A program made the position numbers and the translations under genes. Below are positions 1 to 7,891 of a stretch of 9,711 bases of DNA, one piece after another. The notes under the pieces were generated by a model, which made no database searches, was not told where the DNA came from, and worked only from the letters and a program-made list of their open reading frames with translations. Source of the stretch: Bacteroidales bacterium UBA3143 (GTDB lineage: Bacteria > Bacteroidota > Bacteroidia > Bacteroidales > Dysgonomonadaceae); contig DEZB01000026.1 in NCBI GenBank assembly GCA_002364735.1, forward strand, positions 1 to 9,711, written 5' to 3'. The stretch's first letter is position 1; each line of letters opens with the position of its first letter.

Positions 1-23
1 AAGGGTTTTTAGAGGTTACCTAA
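1..23. mobile_element. Possible insertion-sequence end interrupting the receptor gene
   Basis: The receptor reading frame is cut here. The bases at the edge (GGGTTTTTAGAGGTTACC, 3-20) resemble, from memory, termini of IS5-like elements of Bacteroidota. CTAA at 20-23 fits the YTAR target that such elements duplicate. Only one end is in view, so neither the inverted repeat nor a transposase can be confirmed. Confidence 0.25.
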
Positions 24-1698
24 AATCTTTAGAAGTAGATCTCTCGGCACGTCCTCCCGAAGCACTCCAATCAAAGTTTTGAGATGAGTCGTGATTGAAA
101 TATTCATGCCATTGGATATATGGAATATAGTTAACTTGATATTCAATGTCAAAAGGAAGAGTTACAATAGCATACAAGTTGGCATCTAAAGTGTGTCGCA
201 AATCTTTGCGATCACGGTACATATTGTCATAAAAAGGGTTTACAGGCGTAACATCCGTTGTAGGATATCTCCAAAGATATGGATCAACGTCTGTATTACC
301 TATTTCATCTGCACCATAGGGAGAAATACGACTCATTTGACTCCAATCTGACTGCAAGTAACCTTCATTACGTGAAGCAAAACCCGCATTTAGACCAACT
401 TTAAGAAAAGAAGTGACTGTGGATTCAAGATTCAATCTTGATCTTACTGTACTAAATCTGTTCCCCACAATGATACCTTCTCTATCAGTATATCCTATAG
501 ACCAGTAATAAGTTACATCATCTTTTCTGTTAGAAATACTTACTTGATAATCTTGTTGAAGACCAGCATGAAACACTTTATCAGCCCAATCAGTGGTTCT
601 ACCAAGTATAAAATTATCTATCTCTGGAGATTTCAATTCCAGACGTGAGGCCCATGTTCTCAAAAGCTGTTCGTCTGTTACAGTTTGAACAGGATCTTTT
701 TGATCGTAATTGTACCAATCTAAAGCATTTACACCCTCCAGTTTTCTTGGGTCTTGAAAGATTTGAGGATATTGATTTAAATAATCATCAGATCTTTTTC
801 CAATTTCATAATCTTGACGCCAAGCTAAAAAACCCTCAGGGCTTAAAAGTTTAGGTTGATTGGCAGATTGAACTACACCAACTGAGGCATTAAATGAAAT
901 AACTGGTTTACCACCTCTTCCGCCTTTTTGTGTCATCATAACAATTACACCATTGGCAGCTTTAGCTCCATAAACAGCGGCAGAACTGGCATCTTTTAAA
1001 ACATCAATAGATGCTATGTCCATTGGGTTAATATCAGAAAGATCACCTTCAAATATAACTCCGTCTAACACTATTAGTGGAGAGGAGCCTGCTTTTAAGG
1101 TGTTTTTACCACGCACTTGTAAATCGGCATCTCCTTTGGCAGAGTTAGCAAAGCCAATATTTAATCCAGCTGAGTTACCACGTAGTAAATCTTGCACAGA
1201 GCGAGGACTTTCAGCTTGCAGCTCTTCTGTTTTAATTGTAGAAATTGCCCCAGTTAAATCACTTTGTTTCATGGTACCATAACCTACCACAACCACTTCA
1301 TCTAAGAAGCTGGTTTCCTCTTCAAGAATAACATCTAAAGTTTCCTTGTTCCCAACAACAACTGTAGAACCTTTAAAACCAATATAGGAAAAATTGATTT
1401 TAGCATTAGTTGTGTTGAGTTGCAAATTAAAGTTACCATCAATATCAGTGACGGTTCCATTGGTAGTGCCCGCTTCCACCACGTTCACACCAATTAGAGG
1501 TTCACCTTTAGAATCGGTAACATGACCCTTAATTGATCTTCTTTGTTGTTTTATAGACGTAGTTGACGCTCCAGAGTTCCCTTTCTCTGCTCTAACAAGG
1601 GAGGGGTTTAGTATAAAACATAAAGCAGCCAAACAGAGTATCGAAAGGATACGCATTTGTGCTTTATCTTTAAAAGATTGTTTTCTATTCATCTTCAT
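16..1698 (-). CDS. SusC/RagA-type TonB-dependent outer-membrane receptor, truncated
   Basis: Outer-membrane transporter that, with a SusD lipoprotein, imports oligosaccharides using TonB energy. Seen: signal peptide (about residues 1-37), a carboxypeptidase-regulatory-like beta-sandwich (about 55-127, GHVTDSKGEPLIGVNV), the SusC signature VVVGYGTMKQSDLTGAIS (137-154), and a plug domain with VRG, PLIVLDGV and VLKDASSAAVYGAKAANGV (about 140-258). The first part of the barrel follows. There is no STN domain before the plug, so signalling to an anti-sigma factor is not expected. Family members are usually about 1000 residues. This ORF ends at residue 560 with TAA, 15 bases from the window edge, so most of the barrel is missing. 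It starts 87 bp after the lipoprotein gene, behind a candidate promoter. A usual SusD partner would lie off the left edge. Family assignment is certain. Whether the stop reflects an insertion, a frameshift or an assembly edge is not. Confidence 0.93.
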   Translation of the reverse strand: MKMNRKQSFKDKAQMRILSILCLAALCFILNPSLVRAEKGNSGASTTSIKQQRRSIKGHVTDSKGEPLIGVNVVEAGTTNGTVTDIDGNFNLQLNTTNAKINFSYIGFKGSTVVVGNKETLDVILEEETSFLDEVVVVGYGTMKQSDLTGAISTIKTEELQAESPRSVQDLLRGNSAGLNIGFANSAKGDADLQVRGKNTLKAGSSPLIVLDGVIFEGDLSDINPMDIASIDVLKDASSAAVYGAKAANGVIVMMTQKGGRGGKPVISFNASVGVVQSANQPKLLSPEGFLAWRQDYEIGKRSDDYLNQYPQIFQDPRKLEGVNALDWYNYDQKDPVQTVTDEQLLRTWASRLELKSPEIDNFILGRTTDWADKVFHAGLQQDYQVSISNRKDDVTYYWSIGYTDREGIIVGNRFSTVRSRLNLESTVTSFLKVGLNAGFASRNEGYLQSDWSQMSRISPYGADEIGNTDVDPYLWRYPTTDVTPVNPFYDNMYRDRKDLRHTLDANLYAIVTLPFDIEYQVNYIPYIQWHEYFNHDSSQNFDWSASGGRAERSTSKDFR

Positions 1699-1758
1699 GA
1701 TAAAAATAAATTAATGTAATTTAAATAGGTGTTAATAATAATTTTGTTTTAGATGCGC

Positions 1759-1766
1759 CAAATATA
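1759..1766 (-). promoter_or_regulatory. Candidate -7 element for the SusC-type receptor gene
   Basis: Minus-strand TATATTTG matches TAnnTTTG and lies 60 bases before the receptor ATG, in the 87-bp gap after the lipoprotein gene. It suggests an extra internal promoter for the receptor, giving a leader of about 50 nt. A clear -33 element is not visible. Confidence 0.35.
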
Positions 1767-1788
1767 AACAAATAAATTCAATTGTTTA
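1765..1788. promoter_or_regulatory. Inverted repeat TAAACAA-N10-TTGTTTA overlapping a stop codon and a -7 element
   Basis: Seven-base perfect arms (1765-1771 and 1782-1788) flank a 10-base spacer. One arm holds the TAA of the lipoprotein gene and the other touches the candidate -7 element of the receptor gene, so it could be an operator. The arms are too A/T-rich for a convincing terminator. Confidence 0.3.
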
Positions 1789-3198
1789 CTTCAATTCAAT
1801 AATTTCGTGTGCTTTTGTTGTAATAAAGTACTTTGTTAACATATTGGTAATTTCCCAATCAGGCATTTTATCATCTACTAAGAATCCGAAATACTTATTA
1901 GCAACCATGCCAAAATAGTCTTCGTGAGTTTTTCTTTTGTCAACAGGAATTACAATTTGATATTTGTTAGCGTTAATAGATTCTGCTGATATATACGGAT
2001 ATTCTTTTTGTAAATCACTTACTGTTTGGTCAACAATAGTTCTAAAATCTTCAGCACTTACTTCATTATTCTTCTCTACAAAAAGTTGTCCAATATAATC
2101 TGTAGATTTATCTTGCACTATGTGGACGGAGGCTTTCGTTCCTTTAAATGTTGCATTATAAGTGTCTGTTGTTCCTTCAGGTGCTTGATAATTCCAAATC
2201 ACACGTACGGTTGCATTCTTATCTTTCACATTGTAGTTAACCTCTCCATTTGCAAACACTTCCAACTTTGAGTCTTTGACATTCTTTTGAAGAAAATCGG
2301 GGAAAGCATCCAGCTTGGTAGATTTTTCGAAATCACTCAAAGTCAGTTTTGTTGGCCAATGTGTTGCTGATAGCACCTCTACATCTGTTTGATAATCTAT
2401 TGCCTGATTAGGAAAACTTATCCAATTGACTAAATCAACCAAATGGGTTGCTACATCAACAATACCTTCACCTTGTTGCTCTACATCATAAAACCAACTT
2501 GGACGAACAAGCACATTGCCTGATACTTCTTTGAAGAAATGGTGCACGCTCTCTAATTCTACAGAAGGATTATTGGGACTTCCGGGAAGTAGCTCTCCAA
2601 ACAAGTCAGCGTTATTAACCAGCTCACGCCCTACTACATTCATGATATCATTTCTTTCAGTCATAACATCATACAGATATACGCCATGCTTCCTTGCACT
2701 GTCTTGTGCTTGCACCAATAGTTTAAAACCATCGGAATTGATAGCCATTGGTTTATCGGCTAATACATTATAGCCAGCATTAATGGCTTTGAATATATTA
2801 TCTGTTTTCCCTTTGTTATTACCAGACAAAATAACCACATTTCCTTTTTTCTCTTGTAATAGCTTATTAAGAAAATCATCTCCCTTATATACTATCTCTT
2901 CCCAAGAGGTAGGATTCTCTGCCCTATTGTTGTAGCCATCAATGCTTGCTAAGTATTGATCTAACTCCGGTCCTGCGGGTGCATAAACATAAACTGTGTC
3001 ATTTATCTGTTCTTGCGAAAACTTTTGCAGCAAACTTGCATGGAAATGACCAGGATCAACAACAACTAATTTAATTTCACCTTTCTGTCCAGTAAAATCA
3101 TTTTGTTCTTTTACTCCCTCTGTTTCCTTCTGATTGACACACGACATAACCGTAATAATTGATATAAAAATACCTATAATCCAAAATGCTTTTTTCAT
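1786..3198 (-). CDS. Lipoprotein oxidoreductase of the Gfo/Idh/MocA superfamily (putative oxidoreductase C-terminal domain family)
   Basis: Probable periplasm-facing lipoprotein with a Rossmann-like N-terminal half. Seen: hydrophobic signal sequence with a lipobox-like VMSC (residues 17-20, Cys20 as lipidation site), then a polar linker and the strand KLVVVDPGHFHASL (43-56). Further motifs are VILSGNN (122-128), LADKPMAI (146-153, equivalent to the EKP motif of Gfo/Idh/MocA enzymes), ESVHHFF (216-222) and GEGIVDVATHLVDL (243-256). The C-terminal half matches my memory of a Bacteroidota family called putative oxidoreductase C-terminal domain. The usual GxGxxG dinucleotide motif is absent and DPGHFH stands in its place, so cofactor binding is uncertain. 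The gene begins only 12 bp after the Tat-exported oxidoreductase, so the two are very likely co-transcribed and may work as partners. Substrate unknown. Confidence 0.88.
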   Translation of the reverse strand: MKKAFWIIGIFISIITVMSCVNQKETEGVKEQNDFTGQKGEIKLVVVDPGHFHASLLQKFSQEQINDTVYVYAPAGPELDQYLASIDGYNNRAENPTSWEEIVYKGDDFLNKLLQEKKGNVVILSGNNKGKTDNIFKAINAGYNVLADKPMAINSDGFKLLVQAQDSARKHGVYLYDVMTERNDIMNVVGRELVNNADLFGELLPGSPNNPSVELESVHHFFKEVSGNVLVRPSWFYDVEQQGEGIVDVATHLVDLVNWISFPNQAIDYQTDVEVLSATHWPTKLTLSDFEKSTKLDAFPDFLQKNVKDSKLEVFANGEVNYNVKDKNATVRVIWNYQAPEGTTDTYNATFKGTKASVHIVQDKSTDYIGQLFVEKNNEVSAEDFRTIVDQTVSDLQKEYPYISAESINANKYQIVIPVDKRKTHEDYFGMVANKYFGFLVDDKMPDWEITNMLTKYFITTKAHEIIELK

Positions 3199-3210
3199 TG
3201 ATCTGTTTTT

Positions 3211-4587
3211 TTAAATTTTAATGTATTCAGTTCCGTAAGGATAACGCTGTTCGCGTCTTAACATAGAATTTGCCACATCATTGTTTTTAAACTTTTCTGT
3301 TGTAGGATCCCATTGAAGTACACCTGGCACCTTCATTGCTATATGACTAATGAGGCATATTGTGCAAGCTCTGTGTCCAATTTCAACGGGTGAGATTGGT
3401 TCTTTTCTGCTCTTTATGCAATCAAGCCAATTACCTTGCTGGTTATCGCTTCTGTATAGATGTATCTCATTGTCTTTAATTTCAGATGTAAGAATCTTCG
3501 GATCGCTTGCATCTAAGGCCTTTGCACTTGCTGCTGCTGCTACTGGATCACTCGCTGTTGCAACATAGTTGCCACGTGAAACGAAAATCCATCCATCAGT
3601 ACCTTCATAACGTATACCGTTTGGATAGCCTCCACTGGTGTACATTGAAATACCATTTTCGTATTCTGCTTTCACCATGAAGTCGCCATGAACATCCCAA
3701 AGTCCAGATTTAGGAAATTGTGCAACTGCTTCTACTGAAATGGGTCCCGTATATTCTGTATTCATTCCCCATGCAGCTGAATCATAATGATGTTGTCCCC
3801 AACCTGTAATCATGCCGCTACCGAATTGCTCTAAACGCAACCATCCTGGACGTGAAGTAATGGAATCTTGTGGGTGAACCCTCATTTCGGTATAATATAC
3901 TTCAGGAGTTGAACCCAACCACATATCATAATTCAAGTTTTTAGGGATAGGCATTTCTTTTGCTTCGGGACCTGATGGATCACCAGGAAGTCCTATTTTA
4001 ACGGTGTGCAATTTACCAATGCGACCATTTCTTACAAGCTCTGCGGCAATTCTAAATTGAGGTGATGACCGCTGCTGTGTGCCAAGTTGGAAAACAACAT
4101 TTTCACGTCGAACGATGTCGCTTAAAAGTCTTCCTTCGGTAACTGTAAGAGATGTGGGTTTTTCAAGATAGATATCTTTTTTTGCTAATGCTGCTTCAAT
4201 TGCTGGTTGAGAATGCCAATGATCGGGTGTTGCAATAAGAACAGCATCAATGTCTTTACTGAGCAGCATCTCTTTGTAATCATCATACATTTTTGCATTT
4301 GAATAATTACTGTTTCCTGCTTTTTGTCCATAATGTTTATCTACATATTGCTTGCCTAAAAGCATTCTGTTTTTATCAACATCACACACCGCAACACATT
4401 GGGCTTGATCATATTTCATGATTTGACTCATGTTGCTGGTACCCATTCTACCACAACCCATCCAGCCTACATGTATTTTATTACTTGGGGCATTTGCTCC
4501 AAATACTGAAGATGGAACTATTGTTGGTAATACAAAGGCTCCAAGAGTGGAGGCCGCTGCTTTTTTTATAAAACTTCTTCTTTTCAT
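3211..4587 (-). CDS. Tat-exported Gfo/Idh/MocA family oxidoreductase
   Basis: Probable NAD(P)-dependent sugar or sugar-acid oxidoreductase folded with its cofactor in the cytoplasm and exported by Tat. Seen: twin-arginine signal RRSFIKK (residues 3-9) with a hydrophobic stretch and a likely cleavage site near residue 32; Rossmann motif GCGRMG (44-49); acidic residues after the second strand (CDVD, 68-71); ATPDHWH (119-125); the family EKP motif (142-144); and WGQHHYD (263-269) in the substrate domain. The length of 458 residues is normal for the long Tat-exported members. The Ala-rich segment at about 345-360 appears to be a normal feature of this subgroup. It sits 60 bp after the second DUF6807 gene and 12 bp before the lipoprotein oxidoreductase. 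Oxidation at C3 of a glycoside is a known activity in this superfamily, but the substrate here is inference. Confidence 0.92.
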   Translation of the reverse strand: MKRRSFIKKAAASTLGAFVLPTIVPSSVFGANAPSNKIHVGWMGCGRMGTSNMSQIMKYDQAQCVAVCDVDKNRMLLGKQYVDKHYGQKAGNSNYSNAKMYDDYKEMLLSKDIDAVLIATPDHWHSQPAIEAALAKKDIYLEKPTSLTVTEGRLLSDIVRRENVVFQLGTQQRSSPQFRIAAELVRNGRIGKLHTVKIGLPGDPSGPEAKEMPIPKNLNYDMWLGSTPEVYYTEMRVHPQDSITSRPGWLRLEQFGSGMITGWGQHHYDSAAWGMNTEYTGPISVEAVAQFPKSGLWDVHGDFMVKAEYENGISMYTSGGYPNGIRYEGTDGWIFVSRGNYVATASDPVAAAASAKALDASDPKILTSEIKDNEIHLYRSDNQQGNWLDCIKSRKEPISPVEIGHRACTICLISHIAMKVPGVLQWDPTTEKFKNNDVANSMLRREQRYPYGTEYIKI

Positions 4588-4647
4588 GATGTATCTTTGT
4601 TTAATGATTTATATTAATTAGTATTTGGGTCATAAGAGAGTTTTTAT

Positions 4648-5550
4648 TTACTCTGATTTGTATTTGGCAAATTCTTGGGCAATTTTTGCATCCATATGAT
4701 CTCCTGCGTGAACTAAAACTCGGTACTTTAAAGTTAATACTTCGTCCTTTTTAATAAAAGTATTCTTATCGTTTTCTGGCCAATACATGGGTGTTGGAGA
4801 AAAGAATCCATAATCGCGGGTAAACCAAGGAGCAGGATACCAAGGATTGGAAGGATGTTGAAGTATGGCTAATCCTTCAGTTTTGTCACCCCTTTTACCA
4901 AAACAGTCCATCCATGGAGATCTTTTTCCAAATGTGTCTTTCTCACCTGTTTCGCCTTCTGCATTCACCATTGTTCCTCCCATTGTTACGGCCAAGTCGG
5001 GATCCATTCTGGCACTGAATAAAGAGTGATTGGTTTTATTGATGGTAACATCCATAAGCATTTCCATGGCTACTTCGAAATCTAATTGAACACTGCCATC
5101 GGCAGTTTTAGAAACAGAAATAGTACGCTTGTCTTTTATTGGTGCATCCACTCCAGGGCGAACCCATATACATTCATTTTCGATGACTGCTTTTTCACCA
5201 CCAGTTTCTAAAATATCAACCCTAAGTGAGATTATTTGGCCTCTCTCTATTCCTTCTTGCCAATAGTTGCCGCCATTAACCATATCACAACCGAAAAACA
5301 AAGAGCTATGATGTGGATAGTTGGCATTGCGCATAGAAGTTACTGAAGCATTAGAAGGTCCGTTCACTGGAAAGAAAAAAGGATACTTCTCGTTTTCAGA
5401 AAAAATATAGTTAGTGAAAAGTTTTCCGTTAACTATAAAACTTACTTTGTCTCCTGTTTTTTCAGCCACAACTTTGTTTTGTGCTGATATAAAACTGGAT
5501 ACTCCGAAAATAAATAAAATAATTACTGTGAAAAATCTGTTTTTGTTCAT
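4648..5550 (-). CDS. Exported DUF6807 (PmoA-like) family protein, short form
   Basis: Function unknown. The name PmoA given to this family should not be read as methane monooxygenase. Seen: Sec signal peptide ending near SAQ (residues 22-24); the family block NYPHHSSLFFG (77-87); RPGVDAP (131-137); QHPSNPWYPAPWFTRDYGFF (231-250); and LTLKYRVLVHAGD (272-284). The HH pair, the HPSN motif and the LKYR strand also occur in the upstream 413-residue protein, so the two are paralogues. This one lacks the N-terminal domain of the longer form. The family looks all-beta, and its conserved histidines could form a ligand or metal site (inference). It lies 177 bp after the longer paralogue, separated by a palindromic element, and 60 bp before the Tat oxidoreductase. 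Its location points to a periplasmic step on a glycan. Confidence 0.85.
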   Translation of the reverse strand: MNKNRFFTVIILFIFGVSSFISAQNKVVAEKTGDKVSFIVNGKLFTNYIFSENEKYPFFFPVNGPSNASVTSMRNANYPHHSSLFFGCDMVNGGNYWQEGIERGQIISLRVDILETGGEKAVIENECIWVRPGVDAPIKDKRTISVSKTADGSVQLDFEVAMEMLMDVTINKTNHSLFSARMDPDLAVTMGGTMVNAEGETGEKDTFGKRSPWMDCFGKRGDKTEGLAILQHPSNPWYPAPWFTRDYGFFSPTPMYWPENDKNTFIKKDEVLTLKYRVLVHAGDHMDAKIAQEFAKYKSE

Positions 5551-5590
5551 GTTTGATATTCTTTAGTTGGTTTTAAACTCTATGCTTGGA

Positions 5591-5737
5591 TCCACTCTAA
5601 AAGCTCTTCATTTCTGATTATTAGTCTTTTTCCACCCTTTGTCCCTGAAGGGAAAAGCCTAATAATCAGCACTCTGCCAAAGTACCCTTTAGGGGATTTA
5701 GGGGCGGAGATAAGTGAGATTGACTTTTCAGAGTGGA
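5591..5737. repeat. Nested palindromic (MITE-like) intergenic element
   Basis: A 147-bp element with outer imperfect inverted repeats (5591-5603 TCCACTCTAAAAG against 5724-5737, one-base difference in length). Inside is a strong stem: 5614-5633 pairs with 5650-5669, with 11 perfect pairs (CTGATTATTAG), one mismatch and 8 more pairs including one G-T, around a 16-base loop. A second small hairpin (CCCTTTAGGGG, 5685-5695) lies in the right half. The element is more G/C-rich than the surrounding spacers, carries no ORF, and overlaps the end of the long DUF6807 gene. It resembles dispersed palindromic repeats common between Bacteroidota genes. In the transcript the stem could also protect the mRNA 3' end or attenuate read-through. 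Confidence 0.75.
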
Positions 5738-6969
5738 CTTATTCTTGGACTTTTAGCGAAACTGCGCCAATACTTTTCTGCAGTTTCTTTATTCATTTCT
5801 CCATCAAATATAATCATCCGGTATTTAAGTGTATAATCCTGAAGTGGTTTAAATTCCCAAGGTTCGTATCGGATTGGAGTAAATTCAAAAAACATATCTC
5901 CTCTACCTCCATTGGCATCGATGGGCCACACGCGCATGGGTTCGGGATGCATTCTGTTAGAGGGGTGACTTAGAAACAAAACACCTGAACGACCCTTTTG
6001 CACATCAGACTCGCCCTCTACAATACACCAACGGGCTCTGCTGCCATCGGCATCTATTCTGGTTTTACCTTCTGAAGTCAAAACAGAGGAGTTGTCTTTT
6101 GTCCATTTTTCAATTGCTCTATATCCAAGACCTCCACCATAACGGTAAGCATCTAACATTATTCCATTAGTTAGGGATGTATTAAAAGTAGAAGTGTAGT
6201 CGACAACATTGACCTTTTCGTCCACATTCCATACACGTACATCCAATAGTTCATTCATTGCAACCCTGTCTGGTCCTTTTCCGCCAAAATCAATGTGCTC
6301 TTGAAGTACTTTAAAGCCTGAAAAAACTTCGCCAGAAACTTCAGAGAGGGTGTTTGCATACTGCACAGTACCTTCTCCTGCTGCAAGATTCCAAAAGTCG
6401 ACCGCACGACCATCAATTGTTGTTCTTGTCCATGGAGCCCAAATACCATAGTGGTGATAATGATCAGGAGCTTGAATACGGGTTAAAACTTGGCCTCCAG
6501 GTGAATATAGCGGATGAATAAAACCTGACCGTTTAAACAACTCACTAACACCTTCTGGTGGATAAGTCGTTGCATAACGATAATTTAAAACGGGCTTATC
6601 GTCAGTACTGATAATTAAATCTTTGCGGGTTCTGTTTATCTTATTAGCTGATTTCTGTGTTTGTTCCTCTTTTTCTAATTTGATAATAAATGTACGGTTA
6701 GTTTTCTTCGGAACTACATTTTTCAAGATAAACAAAAGTTTTGAATTATGCCCTGCTTCCAATTGACTTGGAACATATACTTCTTTTGAAGTACTCACTT
6801 CATAAAGCGCCAAGCCTCCTTCATCTATATTGTAATTGAACTGATCGAGGGGTATCGCAACAGGCATAGAAATATACTCATCATCCATCTGTAGGGTAAA
6901 TCGCCCTACTTCTTGTGAGTAAAGTTGTGATGATAAAAGTATTGATAATAAGATGAATATTTTTTTCAT
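5728..6969 (-). CDS. Exported DUF6807 (PmoA-like) family protein, long form
   Basis: Function unknown; probably periplasmic. Seen: Sec signal peptide (residues 1 to about 19, likely cleavage after LYSQ), an N-terminal beta-rich domain (about 20-120), then the DUF6807 core. Core motifs are FIHPLYSPGGQVLTR (150-164), DHYHHYGIWAPW (169-180), DFGGKGPDRV (227-236), FLSHPSNRMHPEPMRVWP (332-349), FEFTPIRYEPWEF (361-373) and LKYRMIIFDG (381-390). It follows the SDR gene by 94 bp and precedes a shorter paralogue. The last codons (SPL) and the TGA stop lie in the right arm of a palindromic repeat, so the tail was probably set by that insertion. The conserved histidines suggest a catalytic or binding site, but none has been assigned as far as I know. 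Family call is firm; role is open. Confidence 0.87.
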   Translation of the reverse strand: MKKIFILLSILLSSQLYSQEVGRFTLQMDDEYISMPVAIPLDQFNYNIDEGGLALYEVSTSKEVYVPSQLEAGHNSKLLFILKNVVPKKTNRTFIIKLEKEEQTQKSANKINRTRKDLIISTDDKPVLNYRYATTYPPEGVSELFKRSGFIHPLYSPGGQVLTRIQAPDHYHHYGIWAPWTRTTIDGRAVDFWNLAAGEGTVQYANTLSEVSGEVFSGFKVLQEHIDFGGKGPDRVAMNELLDVRVWNVDEKVNVVDYTSTFNTSLTNGIMLDAYRYGGGLGYRAIEKWTKDNSSVLTSEGKTRIDADGSRARWCIVEGESDVQKGRSGVLFLSHPSNRMHPEPMRVWPIDANGGRGDMFFEFTPIRYEPWEFKPLQDYTLKYRMIIFDGEMNKETAEKYWRSFAKSPRISPL

Positions 6970-7063
6970 TGAATTACATTGTTTTTAATTGGTAATTATT
7001 TTATTAAAAATCTTGCTTTACGCTTAAAATAATCTGATAAAGAAGGCTATAACTTTAGTGAGT

Positions 7064-7891
7064 CTACACTCCGCTGAAAGAACTAAAGCCACCATCTATC
7101 GGCAATATCGTTCCTGTAATAAAACTGGCTGCATCTGAACAGAGAAATTGTACGGCTCCGTTCAGTTCTGTAATGTCTCCAAATCTTTTCATAGGGGTAC
7201 GTGCTAATATTTTATCACTGCGCTCTGTTAAGGAACCATCAGGATTGATTAGCACTTTGCGGTTTTGTTCACCAATGAAAAACCCTGGAGCAATAGCATT
7301 TACCCTTATTTTGTCGCTATATTTCAAAGCCATTTCCATCGCCAACCATTGGGTGAAGATATTGACACCTGTTTTTGCAACAGAATATCCAGGAACTCTT
7401 GTTATTGCAGAGTATGTGGCCATAGAAGAAACATTGATAATGTTTCCTTTTTTTTGTTTTGCCATTACTTCTCCAAACACAAATGATGGATAAACACTGC
7501 CATTTAAATTTACGTCTACCACTTCGTTCCAACCATCTAAGCTAAGGTCAAACAATGATTGACTTTCTTGAAGTGTTGCTGCTGGAATGTTGCCACCTGC
7601 ACAGTTAACTAAAATATCAATCTTGCCCCATGCTTCAACAATACTGTCTCTCACTTTTTTGAGTTCTTCAACATTTAAGATATCACAAGTAAAGCCCATT
7701 ACAGAATCTTTTTCTGAGCTTAAACTCTTTAAAGTTTCAACTTTCTGGTCTAACTTTTCTTGATTGCGACCCATGGCCACTACTTTGACTCCTGCTTCTG
7801 CAAGACTTTCGGCTATTGAACCACCTAATACTCCAGTTGCACCAGTCACAATTGCTGTTTTACCTGCTATATCGAACATATTGCTCTTCAT
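7064..7891 (-). CDS. SDR family D-mannonate oxidoreductase / fructuronate reductase
   Basis: Cytoplasmic NAD(P)-dependent enzyme predicted to interconvert D-fructuronate and D-mannonate, the step before UxuA in glucuronate breakdown. Seen: classical SDR cofactor motif TGATGVLG (residues 16-23), NCAGG (96-100), VNLNG with Asn128, and the catalytic triad Ser156, Tyr169, Lys173 (YSVAK). The C-terminal pattern LINPDGSLTERSDKILARTPMKRFG and PIDGGFSSFSGV matches my memory of the short-chain D-mannonate oxidoreductase subgroup, which is unrelated in fold to E. coli UxuB. The length of 275 is usual. The start at ATG 7891 is preceded by an A/C-rich leader and no Shine-Dalgarno; an in-frame ATG at codon 5 is an alternative. 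It lies 80 bp after uxuA, which supports the assignment. A different 2-keto sugar-acid substrate is possible but less likely. Confidence 0.88.
   Translation of the reverse strand: MKSNMFDIAGKTAIVTGATGVLGGSIAESLAEAGVKVVAMGRNQEKLDQKVETLKSLSSEKDSVMGFTCDILNVEELKKVRDSIVEAWGKIDILVNCAGGNIPAATLQESQSLFDLSLDGWNEVVDVNLNGSVYPSFVFGEVMAKQKKGNIINVSSMATYSAITRVPGYSVAKTGVNIFTQWLAMEMALKYSDKIRVNAIAPGFFIGEQNRKVLINPDGSLTERSDKILARTPMKRFGDITELNGAVQFLCSDAASFITGTILPIDGGFSSFSGV

Noticed and set aside
645..2773. Plus-strand open frames opposite the receptor and lipoprotein genes (for example 645-854, 1016-1282, 2026-2271, 2516-2773)
   Set aside because: Each lies wholly inside a well-matched minus-strand gene and shows no recognisable family or leader.
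3500..3560. Ala-rich low-complexity stretch in the Tat oxidoreductase
   Set aside because: From memory this ASDP/Ala segment is normal in the long Gfo/Idh/MocA subgroup, so it is not an insertion peculiar to this protein.
4648..6969. Reading the PmoA-like family name as methane oxidation
   Set aside because: The proteins are soluble exported beta-rich proteins with no membrane segments after the signal peptide and no other methane-oxidation genes nearby.
7173..7532. Overlapping open frames within the SDR gene on both strands
   Set aside because: The SDR frame carries all catalytic motifs; the others are by-products of its composition.
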